A stretch of 15,363 bases of DNA from Cytophagales bacterium (GTDB lineage: Bacteria; Bacteroidota; Bacteroidia; Cytophagales; Cyclobacteriaceae). This document shows positions 1 to 6,916 of this stretch, piece after piece. The notes below the pieces were generated by a model that saw only the letters and a program-made list of their open reading frames with translations, did no database searches and was not told where the DNA came from. Position numbers and translations under genes: made by a program. Numbering within the stretch: position 1 is the first letter of the stretch; every line of letters starts with the position of its first letter. The stretch is from the NCBI GenBank assembly GCA_020063545.1, contig JAGUUF010000027.1:1-15363 (forward strand), in the 5' to 3' direction.

Positions 1-957
1 ACCCGGCAAGTGCAGCATGCCAGGGCAAGGCTTGCAGCAGCAGAGTACCGCAGTGAAATGTCACAGCAGGAATTGCTGTACGAAGTAAAGCGTACCTACT
101 TCGAACTTCTTTACCTGCGAGCCCGCATCAACTTGCTTACCCGACAAGACAGCCTCATGCAGGCGTTAGCCAGCACAACTGCTTTGCGCTATAAAACCGG
201 AGAGGCTACGCTGCTGGAAAAAACTGCTGCCGAAACACAGCGAAGCGATGCCCGAAACCAGGTACAGCGTGCACAAAATGATTTTGCGATTGTTCTTTAC
301 AGGTTAGCTTCGTTATTAAACTGCCCGGTAGGTGGCATTAGTGGGGAATTTTACGAGTTGAATCCGGTACTTCCAGACTCAAGCCTTATTCAGCAAAGTC
401 CACTGTTAAAGCACAGCCGGCAGCAGGTTCAGGTTGCTGAACGCTGGCATCAGCTGCAACAGTCGGTAATTATGCCCGACATCCGGATAGGGTATTTCAA
501 CCAAACCTTGCTGGGGCCGCAAACGGTAAATGGTGTGGAAACTGTTTTCGGAGCCGATAAGCGATTCCAGGGTGTTCAACTGGGGCTGGCCTTTCCCATC
601 TGGATTTTCAACTGGTCGGCCTCGGCCCAGGCCGCAAGATTATCGAAACAAATGGCTGAGCAGGATGCAACCCAAACCCAACTTCAATTAACCGGCCGGT
701 GGCTGCAGGTCTTGGGTGAATTGGAAAAGGCACGCGCCAATCTGAACTATTATAAGGATCAAGCGTTGCCAAATGTGCAACTTATGGAAAAACAAAATCT
801 CCGATCATACCAGGCAGGCGAAATACCTTATTCTACATTTCTGCTCAATGCACAGCAGGCACTGCGCATACAGGAGGCACACCTTGATGCCGTAAATGCG
901 TGGAACCAGAGCATCATCACATATGAATATTTAACAGGAACAATCTCTACCAGATAG
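1..957 (+). CDS. TolC-family outer membrane efflux channel (CusC/CzcC-like), 5'-truncated
   Basis: The reading frame is open from base 1 (T-R-Q-V-Q-H...) to a TAG at 955-957, so this is the C-terminal 318 residues of a longer protein; TolC-family channels are usually about 400-480 residues. The in-frame GTG at 10 is probably internal. The visible part is rich in long amphipathic, Gln/Ala/Leu-rich helices (residues about 10-100 and 205-310) separated by a short beta-strand-like segment near 150-200, as in the repeated strand-helix design of TolC channels. Family role: a trimeric outer-membrane and periplasmic duct that exports substrates handed over by an RND pump. Three bases separate it from the adaptor gene downstream, so the two are almost certainly co-transcribed. 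The order suggests a CzcA/CusA-type pump upstream, outside the window; metal specificity is inferred from family resemblance only. Confidence 0.85.
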   Translation, partial: TRQVQHARARLAAAEYRSEMSQQELLYEVKRTYFELLYLRARINLLTRQDSLMQALASTTALRYKTGEATLLEKTAAETQRSDARNQVQRAQNDFAIVLYRLASLLNCPVGGISGEFYELNPVLPDSSLIQQSPLLKHSRQQVQVAERWHQLQQSVIMPDIRIGYFNQTLLGPQTVNGVETVFGADKRFQGVQLGLAFPIWIFNWSASAQAARLSKQMAEQDATQTQLQLTGRWLQVLGELEKARANLNYYKDQALPNVQLMEKQNLRSYQAGEIPYSTFLLNAQQALRIQEAHLDAVNAWNQSIITYEYLTGTISTR

Positions 958-960
958 AAT

Positions 961-2088
961 ATGACCAGTCGATTGCAATTACTCGTTATACTTTTGCTCC
1001 TTCAGGGATGTAAGAATGATCAGAATGATTCAGGTTCGCCCCAGGCGCACCGTGCAAACGCCATTACATTAACCAACCAACAGCAGGCCATTGCGGGGAT
1101 TGAACTTGGCGAGCCCGGAAAAAAAACACTTAAAAAGGTAATTAAGGCCAACGGCATGCTTGATGTACCGCCTCAGAGCATGGTGACTATTGCTGCACCT
1201 ATGGCAGGTTTTGTAAAGGCGACTAAATTACTCCAGGGGATGCGGGTGAAAAAAGGCGAAGTACTGGTTGAACTCTACCACCAGGAGTACATCCAGCTTC
1301 AGCAGGATTACCTCAATACACTCAGTCAACGGGAGTATTTGAAAGCAGAGTACGAACGGCAACTCGAACTATCAGCCGAGAACATTAATGCACAGAAAAC
1401 CCTGCAACGCGCCAAAGCGGATTACCAGTCTGCCGATATTTCCCTTCAGGCGTTAAAAGCCAGGCTTGACCTGATAAATATTTCAACACAGCAATTACTG
1501 GATAAGGGGATACAAAATTCTATTTACCTATACTCACCGATAAGCGGATTTGTAACGGAAGTCAATGTAAATCCCGGCAAATTTGTTAACCCTTCGGATG
1601 TACTCTTCAAAATAATTGATCCGGAACACCTGCATGTGGAACTGTATGTTTTTGAAAAGGATCTTCCCATGTTGCAAACCGGACAAGCTGTAAGTTTTTC
1701 ATTGGTAGACGAATCGAAAGAACGGCATGCCACGGTTTACCTGATCGGTAAAGAAATCGGCCCTGACCGCACGGTACGAATACACTGCCACATGGAAAAA
1801 GACTATCCTGAACTAATTCCGGGCCTGTACCTAAAAGCATGGATTGAAACTTCCTCGCACGCAGCTACCGTAATTCCTGAAGAATCGGTGTTAACCCTGG
1901 AGAACAAACACTATGCGTTTTTAACTGCCGATAACGCTACCTTTAACCTGGTGGAGATTAAAACCGGTATAACCGATTCCGGTGAAGTGGAAATTCTTGA
2001 TCAAACCCCGTTTACCGATTCAACCCGGGTGGTTATTAAGGGTGCCTATACCCTGCTTTCGATGCTGAAAAATATGGAAGGAGATTAA
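961..2088 (+). CDS. Efflux RND transporter periplasmic adaptor (CusB/CzcB-like membrane fusion lipoprotein)
   Basis: This 375-residue protein begins with a lipoprotein signal: a short basic N-region, a Leu-rich core and a lipobox LLQGC with acylated Cys17. An N-terminal biotinyl-lipoyl-like half is seen near residues 75-105 (AAPMAGFV, then VKKGEVLVEL). A coiled-coil hairpin rich in Gln, Glu and Leu follows at about 105-170. The second lipoyl half lies near 185-220 (YSPISGFVTEV, VNPGKFV), then a beta-barrel region, and a membrane-proximal domain towards the C terminus (IPEESVL). This order is typical of HlyD/CusB adaptors that join an inner-membrane RND pump to a TolC channel. I see no Met- or His-rich metal-binding extension, so the substrate cannot be read from the sequence. 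The ATG lies 3 nt after the channel gene stop, which indicates an operon and possible translational coupling. TAA ends the gene, and a 42-nt gap follows. Confidence 0.9.
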   Translation: MTSRLQLLVILLLLQGCKNDQNDSGSPQAHRANAITLTNQQQAIAGIELGEPGKKTLKKVIKANGMLDVPPQSMVTIAAPMAGFVKATKLLQGMRVKKGEVLVELYHQEYIQLQQDYLNTLSQREYLKAEYERQLELSAENINAQKTLQRAKADYQSADISLQALKARLDLINISTQQLLDKGIQNSIYLYSPISGFVTEVNVNPGKFVNPSDVLFKIIDPEHLHVELYVFEKDLPMLQTGQAVSFSLVDESKERHATVYLIGKEIGPDRTVRIHCHMEKDYPELIPGLYLKAWIETSSHAATVIPEESVLTLENKHYAFLTADNATFNLVEIKTGITDSGEVEILDQTPFTDSTRVVIKGAYTLLSMLKNMEGD

Positions 2089-2130
2089 CCTGAAATTAGC
2101 TTAATTTGCTGTTAAAAGGCTTTAATCGAA

Positions 2131-5100
2131 ATGCGTCATTTCGTTACCACTCCCCACCGATTGCGTCATCTGCTCTTTCTTGCCGCCTGTCTCTTTCAAA
2201 CGGTTGCGTCAGGCCAGGCCAGTGTAGTAACCGGCTCGGTTTCTAACTCTAAAACCAATTATTCACCTGGGGTGGGAAATAACCGCCTGATTGTTGTGGC
2301 CGTCTCAAATGAGAATAGCAATAACGTGCGTACGGTAACCAGCATTACCTGGGGCGGCCAAAACCTTACCTTCGCGGCCGGCCGTACCAACGCTGGCTCC
2401 GGAAGCAACGACCTGCGTACAGAAATCTGGTACCTTAATGAGGCAGGTATTAACGCGGCCACCGGATTTTGTAACGATTTTGTAGTTACATGGAGTGGCA
2501 CTACAACCGAGGCTTTTACTGTTTTTACCCTAAAGGATGTAGATCAGTCCACACCGGTTGCTGCTACAGGGACCGGTTCCCCGGCAGGTGGTGGTACAAC
2601 TACTACTGCTTCAATGGCTGCCGGTATTGATGACATTTCGTGCTATGCTTCGGCAACGCGCGGAAATAGTGCTACCCATACACCAGCATCAGGTTATACT
2701 GAACTGAGCGACCAAATAGTTGTGGGAACAGAAACTACATCGCTGGCTGCTGCCTACAAAGAAATTACAACAGCCGGAACTGAAACACCTACCGCTACGT
2801 GGAGCGTGTCTGAACAATTGGTGATTGTTGGGGTTGTTTTTAACGGCATTGCTGCAACCAGTGGCATAACGTATTATTCGCGCAATGCAACTTCAGGCGG
2901 AAACTGGAACAGTAATACTTCATGGACCACCAATTCCGATGGATCGGGAGGGCCGCTTGCAGCAGGTGTATGGCCAAGACGATTTGATAACGTGGTAATT
3001 CTGAGCGGACACACCATTACCATTGATGCTATTAATGATAACAAAAGCTGTGGCGTTTCGCCTGATGGCCTTGGCCGCAGCAATGTTGGCCCGTTTGTCT
3101 CCTCAAACATTGCCATGTTTTACCAAACCGGTGACATCACCATTTACGGAACATTGAACGTTACCGGCATTGAAATGATGGTTGAAGGCTATACGCATAT
3201 CTTTTCAGGAGGGGCATTCACGCTTACATCAAACCTGGTAAACGTTGGCTTTCTTGAAGCCGATGCCGGTTCAACATTAAGCAGCCTGGATGACCTGGTT
3301 GTTACCGGTAACAGCAACACCATCATCAATACCAATTCTACTTCTACGGATGATCTGGTCATTGACCACACCGATGCTACAATTTGCGGCACCGGAACGG
3401 CCACGCTGCAAAATGGGGCCGGCAGCACCATAACCTATACCAATGGCGCTACGGTTGCGCAAATCTGCACATCGTTTACCGTGGTGTGTACCGGTGTTGG
3501 GTGTACCGGGTTTCCGGTAACCGGTACCGGAACCGCTTTCGGTAACCGGGGGCCGGGAGGCGTGTTCAACACATCCGGAACAAGCAACCTTACTTTTTGG
3601 CTAAATGCGTCAACCATTAACCAGGCCAACAACACCAACGTAACATCCTGGGCCGATCAATCGGGTTATGGTAACAATGCCAATGCCGTAGCTGGCAATG
3701 AGCCGGTATTCCGTACCAACATTATAAATACCAACCCTACGGTTCGGTTTACGGCTGCAAATACCGATTACTTACGGGTTGCCGATGCAGCCTCATTAAG
3801 GCCTAATAACATTTCCATATTTGTTGCCGGTATGTACACTTCTGCTGCCTCCCAATGGTCGCCATTTCTGATTAAAGCAACTAACTACACATGGGCTAAT
3901 GGGTATGGTATTACACGCGATGATCTAAATAACTCGGTGCGTTCGTATATAACGACATGGAATGCCAATTTTATTAATGCAGCACTCGCGCCCAGCACGT
4001 TTACCCTGATAAATATGGTGTACGATAATGTAAACGTGCAAACCTTTTACAATGGCACTTCGCAGGGAACCGATCCGTTTACGGCAAACATTACGAACAG
4101 CACTAATTTTTTGTATGTGGGAATCAGCCCGAATGATGCCGGCACCGGTGTACGCCAACCGTTTGATGGCGATATTTCAGAAATCGTGCTGATTAACCGC
4201 AATGTAACGCTGGTAGAAAGAATACTGATTCAGAACTACCTGGCGGCAAAATATGGCCTGGCACTCGGAGCCAACGATGTTTATACGATGGACAACCCGG
4301 CCAACGGCAATTTCGATTTTGATGTTGCCGGAATCGGGCAAGCGAGCGATGGATCTCGGCACGTTGACGCCCGCGGCACGGGTATCGTGCGCATGGTTAT
4401 TCAAAGCCCTCCGTCACTTTCCAATAACGAATTCCTGATGTGGGGCCATGACAATGCCAGCATGACCAGCAATTTCGTTGACATTGACAATGTGATTATC
4501 AAGGAACGGCTAAACCGGGTATGGCGGGTAAGTGAAGTTGGCGATGTGGGCAATGTATCCATATCGTTTGATATCAGCAGTTTGCCGGGCAGCCCGATTG
4601 GCTCGGCTCTTCGCCTGCTTATTGACCGCGATGGCGATGGCTTTGCCGATAACGATGTAACACCCATTGGCGCAGGGACCCTGGCCGGAAGCGTGATTAC
4701 CTTTACCGGAATTAACCTTCAGAATGGCGACCGGTTTACGCTGGGCAATACCAACCTTTCCGCTCCCCTGCCGGTTGAACTGGTTTATTTCAGGGCAAAA
4801 GCCAATGGCAGCCTGGTTGACCTGACCTGGAGAACAGCCTCTGAAACAAATAATGACTTCTTTACCGTTGAACGTTCAACCGATGCAAGTGAATGGACCA
4901 TATTGACTACCATACCGGGCAAGGGCAACTCAACCACCCGCACCGACTATGCTGTGGTTGATGACAATCCCTTCTCCGGCATTAATTACTACCGCCTGAA
5001 GCAAACTGATTTTGATGGGACCTTTTCCTACTCCGATGTAGTATCAGTCGCAGTCGAGTTGAATGATAACATCCAGGTGTACCCCAATCCGGCCAGGGAG

Positions 5101-5307
5101 TCGTTCACCGTTAAAGCCTCTTTTGAACTTCATGCCGCGCAGGTTCGGCTTTATGATCAACTCGGCAAACAGGCTGCCATTACAACCCAGACCGGAGAAA
5201 ACCAAAGACAACTTGTAATTGACAGCAGTACCCTGGCACCCGGCCTGTATATTTTACAGGTTACCAATGGCCGGGTAGTGCGCACCGTGCGGGTAGTTAT
5301 CCGGTAG
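2131..5307 (+). CDS. Large secreted multidomain protein with LamG-like domain and T9SS type A sorting signal
   Basis: This is a 1058-residue protein. Residues 1-29 form a signal peptide (basic N-region, LLFLAACLF core, cleavage near ASGQA). Residues about 30-240 form a Thr/Ser/Gly-rich beta domain. Residues about 247-470 contain repeated short strands, probably beta-helical. Residues about 488-708 resemble a LamG/concanavalin-type domain, starting at FWLNAS with WADQSGYGNNANA, as often seen in Bacteroidota surface proteins. Residues about 715-878 resemble the domain that often follows LamG in such proteins (DUF8202-like), and contain an acidic DRDGDGFADND loop near 831 that could bind calcium. 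A fibronectin-like region starts at LPVELVYF (about 880). The C-terminal sorting domain starts at VYPNP (about 983) and ends with a GLYILQV strand and a basic tail. Role inferred: cell-surface or secreted protein exported by the Sec system and then T9SS. No catalytic motif was recognised; adhesion or glycan binding is possible but unproven. Confidence 0.9.
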   Translation: MRHFVTTPHRLRHLLFLAACLFQTVASGQASVVTGSVSNSKTNYSPGVGNNRLIVVAVSNENSNNVRTVTSITWGGQNLTFAAGRTNAGSGSNDLRTEIWYLNEAGINAATGFCNDFVVTWSGTTTEAFTVFTLKDVDQSTPVAATGTGSPAGGGTTTTASMAAGIDDISCYASATRGNSATHTPASGYTELSDQIVVGTETTSLAAAYKEITTAGTETPTATWSVSEQLVIVGVVFNGIAATSGITYYSRNATSGGNWNSNTSWTTNSDGSGGPLAAGVWPRRFDNVVILSGHTITIDAINDNKSCGVSPDGLGRSNVGPFVSSNIAMFYQTGDITIYGTLNVTGIEMMVEGYTHIFSGGAFTLTSNLVNVGFLEADAGSTLSSLDDLVVTGNSNTIINTNSTSTDDLVIDHTDATICGTGTATLQNGAGSTITYTNGATVAQICTSFTVVCTGVGCTGFPVTGTGTAFGNRGPGGVFNTSGTSNLTFWLNASTINQANNTNVTSWADQSGYGNNANAVAGNEPVFRTNIINTNPTVRFTAANTDYLRVADAASLRPNNISIFVAGMYTSAASQWSPFLIKATNYTWANGYGITRDDLNNSVRSYITTWNANFINAALAPSTFTLINMVYDNVNVQTFYNGTSQGTDPFTANITNSTNFLYVGISPNDAGTGVRQPFDGDISEIVLINRNVTLVERILIQNYLAAKYGLALGANDVYTMDNPANGNFDFDVAGIGQASDGSRHVDARGTGIVRMVIQSPPSLSNNEFLMWGHDNASMTSNFVDIDNVIIKERLNRVWRVSEVGDVGNVSISFDISSLPGSPIGSALRLLIDRDGDGFADNDVTPIGAGTLAGSVITFTGINLQNGDRFTLGNTNLSAPLPVELVYFRAKANGSLVDLTWRTASETNNDFFTVERSTDASEWTILTTIPGKGNSTTRTDYAVVDDNPFSGINYYRLKQTDFDGTFSYSDVVSVAVELNDNIQVYPNPARESFTVKASFELHAAQVRLYDQLGKQAAITTQTGENQRQLVIDSSTLAPGLYILQVTNGRVVRTVRVVIR

Positions 5308-5309
5308 CC

Positions 5310-6062
5310 TTATACCTTTCTGCACTCCACCAGCCAATCCCACGGGTACGGGGCCTTCATCCATTTCGGGGGCGAACTGAATTCTGAATTCCAGGAATAT
5401 TCCACTTTATTGAGGCTCATGATTTTCAATCCGGCTACCGGAAAAATAACCCGGAGTTCTTCGGCTGTGTAGTGCTTGGTAGTAACTCCGTTAATTTTAA
5501 GCAGGCCCTGAAGCAAATCGGTTTTGCCTACCTGGAAGCCGCTCAGTTCATCCGGATCAATTTGTTCAGGCAAGGTCCCTTCCCTCCGGTTCCACTCCAT
5601 CAGCCGCCAGGCCGCAAACAGGTACGACTCCATAGACGGGAGGATAATAACTGCCGTTCCGCCTTTGCGCAGGGAACGGTTGATGTTTTTCAACATGCTT
5701 AGGTTCTTTTCAAACTCAGGCAGCATGATAACATTGCAGCAAAAAACAAAATCAGCCTTCGGAAGCGTTTGTTTTAGATCAGTAAGATCGGCTTGCAAGC
5801 AGGTAACGTTCTGAAATGGTCTGTTCCGCGCCTGCTTCAGCAATTCATCGGAAATGTCCATTCCGGTTACCTGTTTAAAGCGAGGCGCCAGGTAAGGAAA
5901 TGCTTTTCCGTTACCGCAGCCGAAATCAAGTGCATGCTTGGTTTTGTCCGCGTACTTGTTGAAAAAACCGGTAAGTATTTTGTTTTTATCTGATTTGAAA
6001 ACATCAAAAATCTCCTCGTTGTAGGTTTGTGCAATTTTATTCCAGTGCTTTTTTTGGTTCAT
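5310..6062 (-). CDS. Class I SAM-dependent methyltransferase
   Basis: This 250-residue protein carries SAM-binding motif I, LDFGCGNG, at residues 45-52, followed by the acidic end of strand 2 (VTGMDIS, Asp69). Post-motif residues ADLTDL (about 91-96), ADFVFCCNVIML, and the LRKGGTAVIILPS strand (about 131-143) complete a Rossmann-like methyltransferase core of the Methyltransf_11/25 kind. The C-terminal 100 residues probably form the substrate-specific part; the substrate cannot be named. The ATG overlaps the stop of the upstream DUF2834 gene in an ATGA arrangement at 6059-6062, so translation of the two is likely coupled. Its TAA stop at 5310-5312 lies only two bases from the stop of the convergent T9SS substrate gene. 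Confidence 0.88.
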   Translation of the reverse strand: MNQKKHWNKIAQTYNEEIFDVFKSDKNKILTGFFNKYADKTKHALDFGCGNGKAFPYLAPRFKQVTGMDISDELLKQARNRPFQNVTCLQADLTDLKQTLPKADFVFCCNVIMLPEFEKNLSMLKNINRSLRKGGTAVIILPSMESYLFAAWRLMEWNRREGTLPEQIDPDELSGFQVGKTDLLQGLLKINGVTTKHYTAEELRVIFPVAGLKIMSLNKVEYSWNSEFSSPPKWMKAPYPWDWLVECRKV

Positions 6063-6400
6063 GCCTGTAGTGCTTGACTTTTTTTGACTTTTTCACGCAA
6101 ATAGAGAAACAAAGGAAAAGTGCCGGCCATTCCAAACAGCAACGTTAAAACCCAGATAACCCACACGTTTCTGATTTTATACTGCCTGGCTTCGTGATAC
6201 GTCCAGAAAAAGAAAATATACACGACAACCAGCAGGTCAACGATAAAAGCAGTGGAAATCCGGTTACCAAACATGCCTCTTATGGTCGCTGGCGGGTCAA
6301 GCCAAAGTAATACATTGCCGGTTTCAACCGATTCAATGGCCACAAAAATATTGGGGGCAACAAACCCCAGCACGGCAAATAGCAGGTAAATCGTTTTCAT
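6059..6400 (-). CDS. DUF2834 domain-containing small membrane protein
   Basis: The gene encodes about 113 residues if it starts at the ATG at 6398-6400 (M-K-T-I-Y-L-L). The frame extends 10 codons further upstream to 6430, but that extension (polar, starting from a non-ATG codon) is less likely. Three hydrophobic segments are visible: the N-terminal YLLFAVLGFVAPN helix, a central FIVDLLVVVYIFFFW helix, and a C-terminal VWVIWVLTLLFGMAGTFPL helix, with charged loops between them and a Lys-rich cytoplasmic-type tail. The pattern, including FVAPN and the central Asp, fits the DUF2834 family of inner-membrane proteins of unknown function. It is the first gene of a two-gene unit with the methyltransferase, overlapping it by 4 nt. 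Its promoter must lie in the 81-bp divergent gap shared with the OsmC gene. Confidence 0.8.
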   Translation of the reverse strand: MKTIYLLFAVLGFVAPNIFVAIESVETGNVLLWLDPPATIRGMFGNRISTAFIVDLLVVVYIFFFWTYHEARQYKIRNVWVIWVLTLLFGMAGTFPLFLYLREKVKKSQALQA

Positions 6401-6481
6401 AGCAGGTAAGTAGTTGGTGATTTGCTGCAAAATATCTGTTTATTGCCGTAACTTAGTAGGGCCAACCAAATAAAAAGCATT
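6401..6481. promoter_or_regulatory. Divergent promoter region between the DUF2834 and OsmC genes
   Basis: This 81-bp gap must drive both a minus-strand unit (DUF2834, methyltransferase) and a plus-strand unit (OsmC, acyl-CoA oxidase-like). Only approximate matches to TAnnTTTG are present: TAACTTAG at 6449-6456 on the plus strand, with a weak TTTG at 6421-6424 that is too far upstream for the usual spacing. No inverted repeat or obvious redox-regulator site is seen. Confidence 0.3.
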
Positions 6482-6898
6482 ATGAGCATCAGAAGAAAAG
6501 CTACAGCCGTGTGGAGCGGTTCCGGAAAGGAAGGCAGCGGTTACCTGAGCACGCAGAGTACCGTGCTGCATAAAACACAATACTCGTATAGTTCCAGATT
6601 CGAGAGCGGCATTGGCACTAACCCCGAAGAACTGATTGCCGCAGCTCATGCCGGGTGTTTTACCATGAAACTCAGCTTCGTGCTTGGCGAAGCCGGCTTT
6701 ACCTCTGAAGAACTGAAAACTGACTGCATCGTTACGCTCGACAGCGGCAATGTTACGCAATCGCATTTGGTGCTGCAGGCAAAAGTACCCGGCATAAGCA
6801 AAGAAAAGTTTGATGAATGCGTAAAAAATGCCGAGGTTAATTGCCCAATTTCCAAATTACTGAAAACTTCCATTACCGTTGAAGCGCGGTTAATGTAA
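6482..6898 (+). CDS. osmC: OsmC-family peroxiredoxin (organic hydroperoxide/peroxide reductase)
   Basis: This is a 138-residue protein, the usual length for OsmC. The two redox cysteines are present in their family context: Cys59 in AAHAGCF and Cys121 in NCPISKLL. Conserved Arg39 and the PEEL motif with Glu49/Glu50, which position the peroxidatic Cys in OsmC, are also there. The N-terminal part (KATAVWSGSGKEGSG) matches the OsmC subfamily more than Ohr. Family role: cytoplasmic thiol-dependent reduction of organic hydroperoxides and hydrogen peroxide. The gene is divergent from the DUF2834 gene across an 81-bp gap and lies 18 nt upstream of the acyl-CoA oxidase-like gene on the same strand, so the two probably form an operon. 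That pairing suggests protection from peroxide made by the downstream flavoenzyme (inference). Confidence 0.92.
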   Translation: MSIRRKATAVWSGSGKEGSGYLSTQSTVLHKTQYSYSSRFESGIGTNPEELIAAAHAGCFTMKLSFVLGEAGFTSEELKTDCIVTLDSGNVTQSHLVLQAKVPGISKEKFDECVKNAEVNCPISKLLKTSITVEARLM

Positions 6899-6916
6899 TT
6901 ACCCTGCCCTTCTATT

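Noticed and set aside
2101..2108. TTAATTTG, one mismatch from TAnnTTTG, in the gap before the T9SS substrate gene
   Set aside because: No TTG -33 element at the right spacing, and a one-mismatch match is common in AT-rich gaps.
3490..3551. Six CCGG tetranucleotides, including the palindrome CCGGTACCGG at 3521-3530, considered as a repeat or binding site
   Set aside because: They encode a Thr-Gly-rich low-complexity stretch in a secreted protein; codon choice for Thr-Gly explains them.
5244..5260. Hairpin CCTGTA/TACAGG near the end of the T9SS substrate gene, considered as a terminator
   Set aside because: It lies inside the conserved sorting domain (codons for GLYILQ), about 45 nt before the stop, and no T-run follows.
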